Below, piece after piece: positions 8,554 through 19,916 of a stretch of DNA of 64,000 nucleotides (position 1 is its first letter; every line of letters starts with the position of its first letter). The notes under the pieces are model-generated. The model was not told the DNA's origin. It saw nothing but the letters and a program-made list of their open reading frames with translations, and ran no database searches. The translations under genes and the position numbers were made by a program. Source of the DNA: Pseudomonas sp. H3(2019) (GTDB lineage Bacteria > Pseudomonadota > Gammaproteobacteria > Pseudomonadales > Pseudomonadaceae); the NCBI RefSeq assembly GCF_007713465.1, contig NZ_VMSG01000014.1:62001-126000 (forward strand), in the 5' to 3' direction.

Positions 8554-11500
8554 TCAGTTGACCGTGATCTGGCCGAGGGCCGGCTTCTGTTCCAGGGCCT
8601 GGTGCTGTGGCGCATAGACCTGGGTGAAGCGTACCGGCGGCAGGTTGAACTGACCTTTTTGCGAGAAGCGCACCAGATGACGCAGGCGCAATTCACCGCT
8701 CAGGGCATCGACCGGAATCGCGTAGGCCATCTGCCCCGGCTCGAAACGCGCCTTCTCCAGTGCCGTCGGTTCGGTGCCAGCCTTGCCCATCAGTTTGATG
8801 CCCCAGGTGGTGCGCTCGACATCCGCGCCCGGTGGCAGCGGCACTTCGATCATGCCGTAGCGCAGCGGCTTCGGCGTTTTGCTGGTGATGATCACTTCGT
8901 CGAGGTACAGGCTGTCGCTGGACAACGGCTTGGTGCCGACCGCTTCGAGTTTGAATTCGAACGCTTCGTCCCCCGGCACCAGTCGCGACAGGCGACGGGT
9001 GATGGTCACGGCCATCGGGTCGATTGCCGGTTGCCTGGTCTGATAGCTCAGCGCCGCACGCAACGGACGTTCTTGTGTTCCGGTCAGCGACAACACGGCC
9101 GGCACGGGCGAGGCGCCCTGCCACGTCCAGTACATTTCGCCGGTATCACCGTAGCGTTTCTTCCAGCCATCACCCGGTGCCAGGGCGATGGTCGGCGAAG
9201 CCTGCTCGATGCTGCGTTGCAACCAGGTCAGCGCCAAGGCGCGTTCCAGGGTCGATTGCTGTGGCAACAGACGTTGCAACAACGCTGCCGCGTGAGCCTG
9301 ATCGAAGGTTTGCAGCGACAGGTTCAATGCTTCGGCGAATGGCTGCGAACTCACGGCCAATCGTTGTTGCGCATCCGGCAACTGGCGATTGAACGCATCC
9401 GGCAGAGCCACTTTGGACTGCTTGGCCAAAGAAGCCGTCAACGCACGCGCCGCCGCCAACCCCAGCGCCGAATCCGGATCGCTCATCACGATGCTGTCTT
9501 CGCCATCGTCCATCAGATTTACGGCATTGCCGTCGCCGGCCTTCACCAGGTCATCCATCAAACCACTGAGCAAGGTGTTCACCGGCAACTGCATCTGTTT
9601 GGCGAACGACAGGATCAGCGCGCGCTGCAACAGTGGCGTGTTTTTGGCCTGTTTGGAATAGACCTCAAGCACCTGCTGCCAATGCTCCGGCGGCAAGCTC
9701 AGTTCCAGTGCTTTGCTGGCGTACCAGTCGGCGTAATAGGCGTAAGCGGTGAGGAATGCATCTGGCTCACCGTCCTGGCCCCACCAGGTGAAGCTCGCGG
9801 ACGGACCCGCCATTTGCACCAGGCGCAGACGGCTGTTTTGCATGATCAGGCGCAAGCGATCACGAACCTGCGGGTTCGACGACAGCGATGGATAGGCAAT
9901 GCTCAGCGGCAGCAAACGACTGGCCGTCTGCTCAACGCCGCCGTACGGATAGCTGAGCAAATCATCGAGGGCCGAACGGAACAACGCTTGCGCACTGTCA
10001 TCCAGGCGTAGGCGAATATCGCTGGCGTCTGCCGGCAAGGTCAGCGTTGTATCACCGCTGAGCGCGTCCACCACTTGGCTCTGGGTTACCTGCCAACCTT
10101 CACCGGTCGCGGTCAGGCGCACGGCTAACGCGTCGGCGGTTTTGCCGTCCTGCACCAGCTCTGCCGTCCACTCGCCACTGGTCAATGCGAAGGCGGGTAG
10201 CGCAATGTAGTTGATGCCGTTGTTCAGGCTCACCGGCACACGCTGATCGGTGCCGCCGTAATGAATCACCAGCTCAGCCTTGACCGGTTTCCCGGCCTGA
10301 CTGAAAGCGAATACACCGAGATCCGGTTTGTCGCCGGTACGGAATTTGGTCGGGCCGCTCCACTTCAGGTACAGCGGTTTTTCCGAACGCACGAATTGCT
10401 TTTTCTGCCCAACCTGACCGTCATCGGCGATGGCCCGGGCGGTGATGCGCCAGCGGGTCAGCGAGTCCGGCATTTTGAAGGTGAAGCGGGTTTTGCCGTT
10501 GGCGTCGGTCACCAGTTCTGGCTGCCATGCGGCGGTGTCGACATCTTCACGACGCGGCCGCTCCAGCACTTTCACGCCCCGTTCGCTGCGGTTGGCCTTA
10601 CCCGGCGCACCCGGGCTGCCCGGCAGTGCCACGTCGTAGCTGATGAACGACAGGCTGGCGCTGGTGCGCACGTTGTTGCGGCGCGGGTGGTAGAAGAACT
10701 GGTCAATGGTCGGCGCGACTTCCGGTTGCAGCGCGTAGATCATTTCGTCGACGACACTGACCGTCAGGTGTGCCGCAATTGGCTTGCCGGCGAACTGAGT
10801 GGTCAGGTCAACCGACACGGTATCGCCCGGCTGATACGCCTCTTTGTCGGTGGCAATCGCCACGTCGATTTGCGGCGTAACTACCTTGATGCCAGCGTTC
10901 TGGAAGCTGTACTGACCGCCCTTGGTGTAGAGCACGGAGAAGGTCAGGTTCGGCGCGAAGTTATCCTTCACCGGAATCCGCGCGCGGTATTGGGTTTCGC
11001 TGAGTTTTTCCATCTTCAGCCAGTCGCCGCCCTTGGACAGCAGCGCCGTGGCCTCGACCTTGTCCCGCTCCAGGGACAGCAGTGCATCGCTGACCGGTTC
11101 AGGGAAAGTGATCAACGCCAGCGCTTCGTCGCCAGCCTTGTACTCGGGTTTGTCGAGGACGATTTCCACAGTGCCCGGCACGGCTTTGACACCATCGCCG
11201 GTAACCGAATGACCGGTGGCGCCAACCACGCGGCCATGGTCATCCTTCAACGTCAGGTTGTAAGTACCCGGACGGTCGAAGTCCAGGCTGAAGCCTTTGT
11301 CTTTCGGTGTGAGTTTGCCGTCGCCAGTGGTCTGGTCTTCCAGGCGTACCCAGCTGTAGCTGCTCGCAGTGACGGCTTTGCTTTGCTCACTGCCACCTTC
11401 GTTAGCGTAGCTAAACGTAACCTTGTCGCCGACCGCGCTGAAGCGATGCGGTGCGCTGAAACGGAAGCTGGCGGCACCACGGTCGATGAGGATTTCCTTG

Positions 11501-13128
11501 GTGGTCTTGACCCGATACGCCGCGCCATCGCTGGCGAACACCGTGAGCATGTAGCGACTCGGTTTCTCGGCGGCCGGCAGCTCGAGTGTGGCGTTGCCTT
11601 TGGCATCGGTGGTCAGTTCGGTGCTGGTCAGCTCAATCGGGAATTGCCCGAGGTACTGCAGCTCGTTGTCGACCATCGACAGTTGCTGGGCGCGCAGACT
11701 CAGGCTCAACTTGGCGTTGGCCACCGGTTTACCATCCGGGTACAGCAGCACCAGGCTGCCCTTCACCGGTTCGCCAGTGCGGTAATCCTGTTTGGCCAGG
11801 TTCAGTGAAATCTCGAAGTGCGGCTTGATGTATTCGGCGACGCGGAAGGCACTGCTGTAGGCCTGATCCTTGTAACTGAAACGCAGCTCATAACCGCCCG
11901 CCACCGCGTTGTCCGGCAATTGGAAACGACCTTGAGTGCCGGACTTGGAATCGAGCTTCAGCGCCAGCGATTGCAGCGCCGCGCCGGTGGCATCGAGCAC
12001 TGTCACGTTGACGTCAGCCGCGGTCGGCGTCACGGAATCCCGGGCGTTCTTGAACTCGCGACCGACGATTTTCAGCGACACCCAATCCCCCGGCCGGTAC
12101 AACGGTCGGTCGGTGAACGCGTAGAGTTTGGTGTCGTAGATTTCGCTGTCGTAATAGAAGTTCTCGGAGACGAAAACACCGCCCTCCTCGTCCTCGCCGA
12201 TCACGAACGAACGCTCCGGGCTGACGTGTTTCAGGCGCAGCAATCCATCGGCATCCGTGGCGCCACTGCTCATGACACCCAGGCCATCGGTCCACAGCAC
12301 ATTGACCTTGGGCACCGAACTGCCTTCATGTTTGCGTGCAGCCCAGACCAGCAGTTCATCGCCAGCAATCTTGCTCACGGCCACGGTGTTGGAGACGAAC
12401 ACCATGGTGGTCGCACGGTACTTGCCGATCAGCGCCTCCACCAGATACAGCCCCGGCTTCAGATGACCCAACGGGATGTAGACGTTACCCGGCGCGACAC
12501 TGATGAACTCGCTGGAAGAACCCGCCAGGTTCACACCCGCAGGCGGCTGGATCGGCTTGGCCTCCCACAGCGGATAACGAAACTGGCTGACCACCGGCAA
12601 ACCCGGAATCAAGGCAAATTGCGGCTGCGCGTCGTAAGGCGTGCGCGCGACGATGGCGCTGCCCATCTTCAGTTCCGGCACTTGCTCGGTGACCTGTTTG
12701 CGAGACTCGTAAGAAAACGCTCGCTGCATCACCCGACGGGATTTGCGGTACCAGCTGTCCCACAGGTAGGCGAGGGTGTTCGACAGGCCTTCGCCCTTGA
12801 ACTGGCCGTCGCTGACCACGCGGTGCAGGTTTTTCTGACGCTTGAGGAAATCCAGCGGCTTGTCGATCCGATAGACCCGAATGTCCGCGCCGCCGTAGGG
12901 CTCCATGCGGTACCGGCGATAGTCGCGGCCCGGTGCTTCGAGGCGAACCATCGCCTGCTCGTCACTGGCAAAACTGCTGTCGGCCAACAGGAAAAAACTT
13001 TCACCGGCCACCGCCGTGTAGCCGCTGGGCTCGACGGAATCATCGGCATTGACCGTGGCCAAAGGGGCCAGCAAGGCCAACAACAGGGGCAGTCTTGAAC
13101 AAATGCGCAACATGCGGGCACCGATCAT
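8554..13128 (-). CDS. magD: MagD/YfaS bacterial alpha-2-macroglobulin, thioester-less
   Basis: The start is an ATG at 13128 that overlaps the magC stop as ATGA, giving 1524 residues with an N-terminal signal sequence ([14 protein letters not shown]). Repeated macroglobulin (MG) beta domains occupy most of the length, with the recognisable segment [18 protein letters not shown] and the core [31 protein letters not shown] block of the A2M family (positions about 10380-10540). The thioester region reads YPYGGVEQT, so Gly1064 stands where thioester-forming family members have Cys. Such proteins trap or inhibit proteases in the periplasm and may guard the envelope. P. aeruginosa MagD is the named homologue. 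The lack of the thioester argues against covalent trapping. Confidence 0.92.
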   Translation of the reverse strand: MIGARMLRICSRLPLLLALLAPLATVNADDSVEPSGYTAVAGESFFLLADSSFASDEQAMVRLEAPGRDYRRYRMEPYGGADIRVYRIDKPLDFLKRQKNLHRVVSDGQFKGEGLSNTLAYLWDSWYRKSRRVMQRAFSYESRKQVTEQVPELKMGSAIVARTPYDAQPQFALIPGLPVVSQFRYPLWEAKPIQPPAGVNLAGSSSEFISVAPGNVYIPLGHLKPGLYLVEALIGKYRATTMVFVSNTVAVSKIAGDELLVWAARKHEGSSVPKVNVLWTDGLGVMSSGATDADGLLRLKHVSPERSFVIGEDEEGGVFVSENFYYDSEIYDTKLYAFTDRPLYRPGDWVSLKIVGREFKNARDSVTPTAADVNVTVLDATGAALQSLALKLDSKSGTQGRFQLPDNAVAGGYELRFSYKDQAYSSAFRVAEYIKPHFEISLNLAKQDYRTGEPVKGSLVLLYPDGKPVANAKLSLSLRAQQLSMVDNELQYLGQFPIELTSTELTTDAKGNATLELPAAEKPSRYMLTVFASDGAAYRVKTTKEILIDRGAASFRFSAPHRFSAVGDKVTFSYANEGGSEQSKAVTASSYSWVRLEDQTTGDGKLTPKDKGFSLDFDRPGTYNLTLKDDHGRVVGATGHSVTGDGVKAVPGTVEIVLDKPEYKAGDEALALITFPEPVSDALLSLERDKVEATALLSKGGDWLKMEKLSETQYRARIPVKDNFAPNLTFSVLYTKGGQYSFQNAGIKVVTPQIDVAIATDKEAYQPGDTVSVDLTTQFAGKPIAAHLTVSVVDEMIYALQPEVAPTIDQFFYHPRRNNVRTSASLSFISYDVALPGSPGAPGKANRSERGVKVLERPRREDVDTAAWQPELVTDANGKTRFTFKMPDSLTRWRITARAIADDGQVGQKKQFVRSEKPLYLKWSGPTKFRTGDKPDLGVFAFSQAGKPVKAELVIHYGGTDQRVPVSLNNGINYIALPAFALTSGEWTAELVQDGKTADALAVRLTATGEGWQVTQSQVVDALSGDTTLTLPADASDIRLRLDDSAQALFRSALDDLLSYPYGGVEQTASRLLPLSIAYPSLSSNPQVRDRLRLIMQNSRLRLVQMAGPSASFTWWGQDGEPDAFLTAYAYYADWYASKALELSLPPEHWQQVLEVYSKQAKNTPLLQRALILSFAKQMQLPVNTLLSGLMDDLVKAGDGNAVNLMDDGEDSIVMSDPDSALGLAAARALTASLAKQSKVALPDAFNRQLPDAQQRLAVSSQPFAEALNLSLQTFDQAHAAALLQRLLPQQSTLERALALTWLQRSIEQASPTIALAPGDGWKKRYGDTGEMYWTWQGASPVPAVLSLTGTQERPLRAALSYQTRQPAIDPMAVTITRRLSRLVPGDEAFEFKLEAVGTKPLSSDSLYLDEVIITSKTPKPLRYGMIEVPLPPGADVERTTWGIKLMGKAGTEPTALEKARFEPGQMAYAIPVDALSGELRLRHLVRFSQKGQFNLPPVRFTQVYAPQHQALEQKPALGQITVN

Positions 13129-13763
13129 TGGGAGAGAAAGTTCAGTCGATAGACGCCGATGAAGTTGGGGTTGGCTGCGTCGGGAATCCATCGGGTGTCC
13201 TTCCATGTCATGAGTTGCTGCAGGCTTGCGGAGCGCATGCCGTTGTCGGTTGGGGTGGTGGTGCCGGTGTGATAGGCGATGTAGCGGCCCATCCAGATCA
13301 TCAGGTGCTGGTCGTCGCCCTGATCGAAAAACATCAGATCACCAGGCCGGGCCTGGGCCAGGTCGCGGCCCACCAGATGGCTGTTGAACTGGATCAGCTT
13401 GATGGCGTTGACGTAAGGCCCGACCTTGCCGCCGCCCTGCTGCCATTGCTGGGCGAGGCCGCGCTGGGCGTCGCTCAATTGCAGTTCCGGCGGCAGGTAG
13501 CGATTGGACAGGCCATTGCTACGCAGCCATTTGTCATCGTGGACTTTCAGCGCTTCGTTGGCGGCGAAACGTACCAGCCCGGCACAGTCCTGCTGAAACC
13601 AGCGCGGGCTCGGGCCCTGGGTCAGTTGTTCCTGGGCAATGCGCACGAACCAGGCGCGAAAGACCTGGGATTGCTGCGGGTCTAGCGGCGCGGCTTCGCT
13701 GGCAAACGCCCGCGTGCCGAGCAGCAACGCCAGCAGGCCAAGGCCTCGGATGAGTGCCGTCAC
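13125..13763 (-). CDS. magC: MagC/YfaT-like DUF1175 protein with NlpC/P60-like Cys and His
   Basis: I chose a GTG at 13763 that overlaps the magB stop as GTGA and has AAGG about 5-8 bases upstream, giving 212 residues. ATG codons further upstream lie inside magB. A hydrophobic signal-like segment ([15 protein letters not shown]) follows. The sequence contains [14 protein letters not shown] with Cys60, and [19 protein letters not shown] with His153. This is the spacing and context of NlpC/P60-type cysteine peptidases (DCxGLV then the catalytic His), so a peptidoglycan amidase-like fold is plausible. The DUF1175/YfaT family itself has no established activity. The neighbours are magB upstream and magD downstream, both overlapping. 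Confidence 0.78.
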   Translation of the reverse strand: MTALIRGLGLLALLLGTRAFASEAAPLDPQQSQVFRAWFVRIAQEQLTQGPSPRWFQQDCAGLVRFAANEALKVHDDKWLRSNGLSNRYLPPELQLSDAQRGLAQQWQQGGGKVGPYVNAIKLIQFNSHLVGRDLAQARPGDLMFFDQGDDQHLMIWMGRYIAYHTGTTTPTDNGMRSASLQQLMTWKDTRWIPDAANPNFIGVYRLNFLSQ

Positions 13764-15484
13764 AGGGCCTTCCATTCCAGCGGCAGCCATTGCCAGTGGC
13801 CATCGGGCTCGCTGCCTTTGGGCAACGTCAGGGCGTATTTGCCATAGCCGCCGAGCGTACGCAGTTTCGGAATCAGGTAGGTTTGCGCGGCGTTGTAGAA
13901 AACCGGCTCCATGTCTTGCGGCAGGCTATCCAGGGTTTCCCGCTGCATCAGCTGTGCCATGGAATCCGGGCCGAAGTAGAGCGGCGTCAGCTGATCTTTC
14001 GGCAACACGTCGGCCAGTGGCGGGAAACGTTTGTCGAGGGTGCCCAGGGCCTTGTCCACCAGTGTGTCGTCGAGGGAGAACAACAGCGTCGAGCCGTGCC
14101 GCGCCAGACTCACCCGCAGGAACGCCTTGCCACTGATTGCGCCAGGCTGCTCGGCAGCCTTGGCCGGGTATTGGCCAAAGTTGGAGCTGACCTGGCGCTG
14201 CCACCGATGGGTTTCGCCTTCCTGTTTCTCGACCACCGCAAAAGCGTGCTCGGCGACGTTGCGTTCATAGGCGCCCACCATCGAACCAAACAGCTTGCCC
14301 AGATCACCGTCGAGCTTGGCACTGCCCTTGTCATTCAGGCTGGCGACCAGCAACGGCGTGTACAACCGTGAGTCGGCGTACCAGCAGAGGCCGGCGGCAC
14401 CGGCCACATAGTCGGTCAGGGCCTGGGCCACCGCTTCCTCGGCGCCGAGTTTCACCAGCAGCGGTTTTTGTTGTTCGGCGGCCAGCGGCAGAGCCACGCA
14501 GGCGCTGGCGCCCATGGGCATGGCTTGCCAGATCGGTTTGAAATCGAAGTCCGGCTGGTTTTCCAGCTCATCCATGGCCAGGAAACTGTGCCAGCCCTTG
14601 TCGTCCAAGTCGAAACGCAACCCGGCGAAGTTCGGGATGAAGCGCTGGTACCCCATGGCTAATACGCTGGAGTTGACCGAGAGGCGTTGTTTGACCTCCG
14701 GGGCTTTAGGTTGCAGCCCAAAGGCTTCGGGGAAGAGTTTTTCACCCCCCAGCAGTGCTTCCAGCGCCTGGGTCGAGACCATGCCGTGCTCGTCGGTCGG
14801 ACCGTGGCCCATGTCATACAGCTTGCGCGGGTTGGACAGCACCACCAGTTTGTCGCCGTGAGAAGCAAACACCAGGGCTTTGCCGGCGTTGTAGGTGAGT
14901 TGATAAACCGGCACCACATCGCCGGCGACTTTCATCTCGCCGAGCTGGCTCAACTGCGAATCATCCAGCGCCACTTTAGCCAACGGCTCCAGCACCTTGG
15001 CCAGGCCACCGCGATCCATCACCAACAGAAAGTCCTTCAGGCGACCATCCGCCCCACGCCACAGCGCCACGTCCGCCGCCTGATCGAATAGCTGCTCGAT
15101 CAGGCTGTCCTGCAACTTGAGGTCATGCTCGTAAATGATCCGGCGCAGGCTGCCGATCAATCCGAGGCGGTCCGCATGGGCTTCGTAATAGAAGACGAAA
15201 TCTTCGGTCAGGGTTTCCTTGAGAAATGGCACCGTCAGCAAGTCCTTGGGCAACTGGCTCAAGGAACGGGTTTCCAGCAAACCGTCCGGCCGGCTCATGC
15301 CCAGTTTGTCACTGGCCAACTGCGCAGGCGGCGCCTTGGGCTTGTGCATGAACCACCCCAACCCGCCCGCCACGCCGACCACCAGGCACAGCCCGATCAG
15401 CAGCGCCGGCCAACGACGAGAGGTGTTGGCCGCAGGTGCGCCGGCGGCCGGGGAATCGGCTGGTGAAATCGTGTTATCGCTCAT
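13760..15484 (-). CDS. magB: MagB/YfaA-like membrane-anchored DUF2138 protein
   Basis: A protein of about 574 residues of the YfaA/DUF2138 family. A short Pro/Ala-rich cytoplasmic tail is followed by one transmembrane helix ([20 protein letters not shown]) and a large periplasmic part, so it is probably an inner-membrane-anchored member of the macroglobulin complex. The start is ambiguous: ATG at 15484 (MSDNTIS) or ATG at 15496 (MSVNMSD). Neither has a strong ribosome-binding site, and a TTG at 15514 is less likely. The 3' end overlaps magC by four bases (GTGA). The function is not established; the context suggests a scaffold or periplasmic partner of MagD. Confidence 0.8.
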   Translation of the reverse strand: MSDNTISPADSPAAGAPAANTSRRWPALLIGLCLVVGVAGGLGWFMHKPKAPPAQLASDKLGMSRPDGLLETRSLSQLPKDLLTVPFLKETLTEDFVFYYEAHADRLGLIGSLRRIIYEHDLKLQDSLIEQLFDQAADVALWRGADGRLKDFLLVMDRGGLAKVLEPLAKVALDDSQLSQLGEMKVAGDVVPVYQLTYNAGKALVFASHGDKLVVLSNPRKLYDMGHGPTDEHGMVSTQALEALLGGEKLFPEAFGLQPKAPEVKQRLSVNSSVLAMGYQRFIPNFAGLRFDLDDKGWHSFLAMDELENQPDFDFKPIWQAMPMGASACVALPLAAEQQKPLLVKLGAEEAVAQALTDYVAGAAGLCWYADSRLYTPLLVASLNDKGSAKLDGDLGKLFGSMVGAYERNVAEHAFAVVEKQEGETHRWQRQVSSNFGQYPAKAAEQPGAISGKAFLRVSLARHGSTLLFSLDDTLVDKALGTLDKRFPPLADVLPKDQLTPLYFGPDSMAQLMQRETLDSLPQDMEPVFYNAAQTYLIPKLRTLGGYGKYALTLPKGSEPDGHWQWLPLEWKAL

Positions 15485-15535
15485 GTTCACGCTCATGTTC
15501 CCAAAGCTCAGCAATTCATCCGTGGTGCGGGATGT

Positions 15536-16327
15536 TCAATAGTTGAAAGTCTTGACCAGTAACAGATCACCGATAGCCCGCAAGGGCACGATGAACGTCT
15601 CGCGTTTTTCGTCGACGGTGTTTTCGTTGAGCACCAGGTTGATCTGCGAGGTGATTACCTCGTTCTGGTTGCTGGATTCCTCGAAGTTATAGCCGCCGCT
15701 GCCGAAGTTGCCCCAATAGTTCACGTAAACCAGATAGGTGCCATGCATCGGAGCGGTCATGGTGAACATTTCCGGGCCCGGGCCATCGACACCATCCGGG
15801 TCAAGGCCGCCGCCGTTGGTCAACGTCGTGTGGGCGAAAAACGCATGCTGGCCGTCGGGAGTAATGATGTGCAGATCGAGTTCGGCCTTCGGATCGTCCC
15901 AACCCAGCACCACGCGAATCCGCGCCGGGGTGCGCAGGTTATTCGCCTCATAGAATTGCACGCGTTTGAGCGACTTGCCTTCGGAGCTGCGGACTTCGAC
16001 GCTGTTGGAACCGGCGCCGAACGCATACGGGCGGGTAAAACGCCCGTTGTCATCGGTGTACAGATTCAGGGGATTGCCGTTGACCGCAAGGGTGTGAGGC
16101 CCGCGCAGCGTGCCAATGGCCTTGAGCTGACCCTCGATCATCGTGCGATTGCGCTGCACGCCCCGATCGATGGGCGGTGTGGGATAGGCGACTTGAGGGT
16201 TTTCACTGCGGTCCAGCAGGCCGTTATAGCGCCAGCCGCCCACCGGTTCCGACACTTCGGCCGTGGGCCCCGCCCAGGCAGCCGATGCACAGACCAGTGC
16301 GATCAGCAGTGAAAGAACACAACGCAT
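15536..16327 (-). CDS. magA: MagA/YfaP-like secreted DUF2135 protein, first gene of the mag operon
   Basis: The start is an ATG at 16327, preceded by a strong AGGAGG six bases away; an upstream in-frame ATG at 16348 lacks such a site. The product has 263 residues with a signal peptide (MRCVLSLLIALVCASAAWAG). DUF2135 features are VVLGWDDPKAELDLHIITPDG and GTYLVYVNYWGNFG. It is a diverged paralogue of the last gene of the operon (6105-6917). It leads the leftward magA-F unit, and the 51-base gap to magB has no terminator. The GGA inside the ribosome-binding site would suit RsmA-type control, known for the P. aeruginosa mag operon, but this match alone is weak evidence. Confidence 0.8.
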   Translation of the reverse strand: MRCVLSLLIALVCASAAWAGPTAEVSEPVGGWRYNGLLDRSENPQVAYPTPPIDRGVQRNRTMIEGQLKAIGTLRGPHTLAVNGNPLNLYTDDNGRFTRPYAFGAGSNSVEVRSSEGKSLKRVQFYEANNLRTPARIRVVLGWDDPKAELDLHIITPDGQHAFFAHTTLTNGGGLDPDGVDGPGPEMFTMTAPMHGTYLVYVNYWGNFGSGGYNFEESSNQNEVITSQINLVLNENTVDEKRETFIVPLRAIGDLLLVKTFNY

Positions 16328-16703
16328 GTGACGCCTCCTGCCATGCATAACGAAACCTTGCGCCCGATCCTCGGCGCGTTACGGATCAAAAAAACTGCGT
16401 TTCGTCAGAAAGACCCGTGGTTATTGGGTCGTAGAAAGCGCGAAGGTTAGCGATATGGACGGTTTTTAACAATCAGATACAACTAAATTTGCGGAGAGAA
16501 TCACGCCCGCTGCCGGACGGTGAGCCTGATAGCGATCTTATTCAGCCCACGAAAAGAGCCGAATAATGGATAGATCGTCAGAGGGTCCTGACATCAACGT
16601 GGTTTCGCCCCATGACGGCGGCGCCGAATACCCCGTTCATTTGCCCCTCTCCCCCCTATCTGCTAGTGTCGCGCCGGTTTAACGTCTACCGGAAATTGCC
16701 GCC
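16328..16703. other. Divergent control region between magA and xseB
   Basis: A 376-base gene-free stretch. For magA (leftward) a weak sigma70-like pair can be drawn: TTGTTA (16472-16467) and TAACCT (16449-16444) with 17 bases between them. For xseB (rightward) only a weak TTGCCC followed by TAGTGT near 16640-16670 is visible. No clear operator, terminator or RNA gene was recognised. The leader in front of magA is about 100 bases and contains GGA at its ribosome-binding site and another in GAGGATCGG. Confidence 0.3.
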
Positions 16704-16946
16704 ATGGCCCGCAAAAAAGCTGCACTGGATTTCGAACAATCCCTCGCTGACCTGCAAACGCTGGTCGAGCGCCTGGAGAACGGCGAGCTGTCGCTGGAAG
16801 ACTCGTTGACCGCTTTCGAGCAAGGCATCGGTCTGACCCGTGATTGCCAGGCTGCGCTGGCGCAGGCCGAGCAGAAGGTTCAGGTGCTGCTTGAACGCGA
16901 TGGCGAGCTGACCGAGGCTCCCTTTGACGCGGAACAGCCAGAATGA
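16704..16946 (+). CDS. xseB: Exodeoxyribonuclease VII small subunit
   Basis: An 80-residue protein with the family core [20 protein letters not shown] and a C-terminal helix, matching the usual XseB length. It joins XseA to form exonuclease VII, which degrades single-stranded DNA in the cytoplasm; xseA is not in this window. It is the first gene of the conserved xseB-ispA-dxs unit, and its stop codon overlaps the ispA start as ATGA. Confidence 0.95.
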   Translation: MARKKAALDFEQSLADLQTLVERLENGELSLEDSLTAFEQGIGLTRDCQAALAQAEQKVQVLLERDGELTEAPFDAEQPE

Positions 16947-17830
16947 TCGCGGCGTATTCGGCCAGCAGTCAGGCCCGGGTCAACGCGGCACTCGACACCC
17001 TGTTCAACGCGCCGAGCCCTGAACTCGCACGTTTGTATGAAGCGATGCGCTACAGCGTGATGAATGGCGGCAAACGCGTTCGGCCCTTGCTGGCCTATGC
17101 GGCCTGCGAAGCGCTGGGCGGTGAGGCGGAGCAAGCCAACGGCGCGGCCTGTGCGGTGGAGTTGATCCATGCGTACTCGCTGGTGCACGACGATTTGCCG
17201 GCGATGGACGACGACGATCTGCGTCGCGGTCAACCGACCACGCATAAAAAATTCGACGAAGCCTGCGCGATTCTCGCCGGTGACGGCCTGCAAAGCCTGG
17301 CGTTCAGCGCCCTGCTCGACCCACGCCTGAATTCAGCCGACGCTGAAATCCGCCTGCACATGGTCAGCGCTCTGGCGTTGGCGGCGGGCCCGGCCGGGAT
17401 GGTCGGCGGTCAGGCCATCGACCTCGGGTCGGTCGGCCTGAAGCTCGATCAAAAAGCTCTCGAATACATGCACCGGCACAAGACCGGCGCGCTGATCGAA
17501 GCCAGCGTCAAGCTTGGCGCCCTGGCCAGTGGCCGCGCCGAGAAAGACCAACTGAAATCCTTGCAGACCTATGCACAGGCTATTGGCCTGGCGTTTCAGG
17601 TGCAGGACGACATTCTCGACGTCGAAAGCGATACCGAAACCCTCGGCAAGCGCCAGGGCGCCGATATTGCCCGTGATAAACCGACTTACCCGGCGCTGCT
17701 CGGCCTCGACGCGGCCAAGGCTTATGCCCTGGAACTGCGAGATCAGGCCCTGCACGCACTGCGACCGTTTGACGCGTCGGCCGAGCCGCTGCGTGATCTG
17801 GCGCGCTATATCGTCGAACGCCGCAACTGA
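16943..17830 (+). CDS. ispA: Farnesyl diphosphate synthase (geranyltranstransferase)
   Basis: A 295-residue trans-prenyltransferase that condenses DMAPP/GPP with IPP to farnesyl diphosphate for quinones, undecaprenyl phosphate and other isoprenoids. The first Asp-rich motif is DDLPAMD (residues 83-89) with the [11 protein letters not shown] extension. The second is DDILD (222-226). GGKRVRP near the N-terminus binds diphosphate. It overlaps xseB by four bases and precedes dxs, so precursor supply and chain elongation are encoded together. Confidence 0.95.
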   Translation: MIAAYSASSQARVNAALDTLFNAPSPELARLYEAMRYSVMNGGKRVRPLLAYAACEALGGEAEQANGAACAVELIHAYSLVHDDLPAMDDDDLRRGQPTTHKKFDEACAILAGDGLQSLAFSALLDPRLNSADAEIRLHMVSALALAAGPAGMVGGQAIDLGSVGLKLDQKALEYMHRHKTGALIEASVKLGALASGRAEKDQLKSLQTYAQAIGLAFQVQDDILDVESDTETLGKRQGADIARDKPTYPALLGLDAAKAYALELRDQALHALRPFDASAEPLRDLARYIVERRN

Positions 17831-17940
17831 TCCGGCGCTCGTTGCCCACCGTAAATCGGCCAAGTTCCGAGCTCTGCGTGGGCAGCGTGCGATGCATCAG
17901 GTAAACTGCCGCCTCTTTTATACCTATAACGATTCGCCTG

Positions 17941-19839
17941 ATGCCCACGACGTTTCATGAGATTCCCCGCAAGCGCCCGACCACGCCCCTGCTCGACCGT
18001 GCCAACACGCCGGACGGCCTGCGCCGGTTAGGCGAAGCCGAGCTGGAAACCCTGGCGAATGAGTTGCGCCTGGAATTGCTCTACACGGTCGGTCAGACCG
18101 GCGGGCATTTCGGTGCCGGCCTGGGTGTCATCGAGCTGACTATCGCGTTGCATTACGTTTTCGACACCCCGGACGACCGGCTGGTGTGGGACGTAGGTCA
18201 TCAGGCTTATCCGCACAAGATCCTCACCGGTCGCCGCGAACGCATGGCCACCCTGCGCCAGAAGGACGGCCTTGCGGCCTTCCCGCGTCGCTCCGAGAGC
18301 GAATACGACACCTTTGGCGTCGGCCACTCCAGCACCTCGATCAGCGCAGCACTGGGCATGGCGATTGCCGCCCGCCTGCAAAACAGTGATCGCAAGGCGA
18401 TCGCCGTGATCGGCGACGGCGCACTGACCGCTGGCATGGCGTTCGAAGCGCTGAACCACGCGCCGGAAGTCAACGCCAACATGCTGGTAATCCTCAACGA
18501 CAATGACATGTCGATCTCGCGCAACGTTGGCGGGCTGTCGAATTACCTGGCGAAGATCCTTTCCAGCCGCACGTACGCCAGCATGCGTGAAGGCAGTAAA
18601 AAGGTCCTGTCGCGCCTGCCTGGCGCCTGGGAAATCGCCCGTCGTACCGAAGAATACGCAAAAGGCATGCTGGTACCCGGCACCCTGTTCGAAGAACTCG
18701 GCTGGAACTACATCGGCCCGATCGACGGCCATGACCTGCCGACCCTGATCGCCACCCTGCGTAACATGCGTGACCTCAAGGGCCCGCAGTTCCTGCACGT
18801 GGTGACCAAGAAAGGTAAAGGCTTCGCCCCGGCGGAAGTCGACCCGATCGGTTACCACGCGATCACCAAACTCGAACCGCTGGACGCTCCTGCCGCCGCG
18901 CCGAAAAAAGCCGGTGGGCCGAAGTACTCCGGCGTATTTGGCGAGTGGCTGTGCGACATGGCCGCTGCTGACCCGCGCCTGGTCGGTATCACTCCGGCGA
19001 TGAAAGAAGGCTCCGACCTGGTGGCCTTCAGCGAGCGCTTCCCGCTGCGCTACTTCGACGTGGCAATTGCCGAGCAGCACGCGGTCACTTTTGCGGCCGG
19101 CATGGCCTGCGAAGGCGCCAAACCGGTAGTGGCGATCTATTCGACGTTCCTGCAACGCGGTTACGACCAACTGATCCATGACGTCGCGGTGCAAAACCTC
19201 GACGTGCTGTTCGCCATCGACCGTGCAGGCCTGGTAGGCGAAGACGGCCCGACTCACGCCGGCAGTTTCGACCTGTCGTTCCTGCGCTGCATCCCCGGCA
19301 TGGTGGTGATGACCCCGAGCGACGAAAACGAATTGCGCAAGATGCTCAGCACCGGCCATCTGTACAACGGCCCGGCGGCAGTGCGTTACCCACGGGGTAC
19401 GGGGCCGAATGCCCCTATCGAGAAGAACCTCGAACCGATCGAAATCGGCAAAGGCGTGATCCGTCGCCAGGGCAGCACCGTCGCCCTGCTGGTGTTCGGC
19501 GTGCAATTGGCCGAAGCACTGAAAGTCGCTGAAAAACTCGATGCGACCGTGATCGACATGCGCTTCGTCAAACCGCTCGATGAAGCGTTGGTACGCGAGA
19601 TCGCCGGCAGCCACAAGTTGCTGGTGACCATCGAGGAAAACGCCATCATGGGCGGTGCCGGTGGCGCGGTCAGCGAGTTCCTCGCCCGCGAGAACATCCT
19701 CAAGTCGATGCTGCATCTGGGCCTGCCGGACGTCTACGTCGAGCACGCCAAGCCGGCGCAAATGCTTGCCGAGTGCGGTCTGGATGAAGCGGGTATCGAA
19801 GCGGCCATCCGCGAGCGCCTGCAACTGCTGAACATCTAA
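17941..19839 (+). CDS. dxs: 1-deoxy-D-xylulose-5-phosphate synthase
   Basis: A 632-residue thiamine diphosphate enzyme that joins pyruvate and glyceraldehyde 3-phosphate in the first step of the MEP isoprenoid pathway. Visible landmarks are VGHQAYPHK (His87), the thiamine/Mg motif GDGALTAG (158-165) with its downstream NDNDMSIS, and [11 protein letters not shown] with the catalytic Glu at 378. The length is typical. The start is ATG with no strong ribosome-binding site. It lies 110 bases after ispA. A long antisense frame across it is a codon-bias shadow. Confidence 0.97.
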   Translation: MPTTFHEIPRKRPTTPLLDRANTPDGLRRLGEAELETLANELRLELLYTVGQTGGHFGAGLGVIELTIALHYVFDTPDDRLVWDVGHQAYPHKILTGRRERMATLRQKDGLAAFPRRSESEYDTFGVGHSSTSISAALGMAIAARLQNSDRKAIAVIGDGALTAGMAFEALNHAPEVNANMLVILNDNDMSISRNVGGLSNYLAKILSSRTYASMREGSKKVLSRLPGAWEIARRTEEYAKGMLVPGTLFEELGWNYIGPIDGHDLPTLIATLRNMRDLKGPQFLHVVTKKGKGFAPAEVDPIGYHAITKLEPLDAPAAAPKKAGGPKYSGVFGEWLCDMAAADPRLVGITPAMKEGSDLVAFSERFPLRYFDVAIAEQHAVTFAAGMACEGAKPVVAIYSTFLQRGYDQLIHDVAVQNLDVLFAIDRAGLVGEDGPTHAGSFDLSFLRCIPGMVVMTPSDENELRKMLSTGHLYNGPAAVRYPRGTGPNAPIEKNLEPIEIGKGVIRRQGSTVALLVFGVQLAEALKVAEKLDATVIDMRFVKPLDEALVREIAGSHKLLVTIEENAIMGGAGGAVSEFLARENILKSMLHLGLPDVYVEHAKPAQMLAECGLDEAGIEAAIRERLQLLNI

Positions 19840-19861
19840 ATCTCTGGATTGATACAAAACC

Positions 19862-19911
19862 CTGTGGGAGCGGCGGTGTGACGATTCGACTTGCTCGCGA
19901 AGCAGGCACCT
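19862..19911. repeat. Single REP-like element after dxs
   Basis: GTGGGAGCGGC followed by GCTCGCGAAGCAGGC is the recognisable half of a Pseudomonas REP sequence. It sits between the convergent 3' ends of dxs and the BtuF-like gene. Only one imperfect copy is present here, unlike the paired elements elsewhere in the window. Confidence 0.55.
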
Positions 19912-19916
19912 CGGTC

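Noticed and set aside
8500..13098. Long plus-strand frames opposite magD
   Set aside because: They are shadows of the macroglobulin gene with no coherent protein features.
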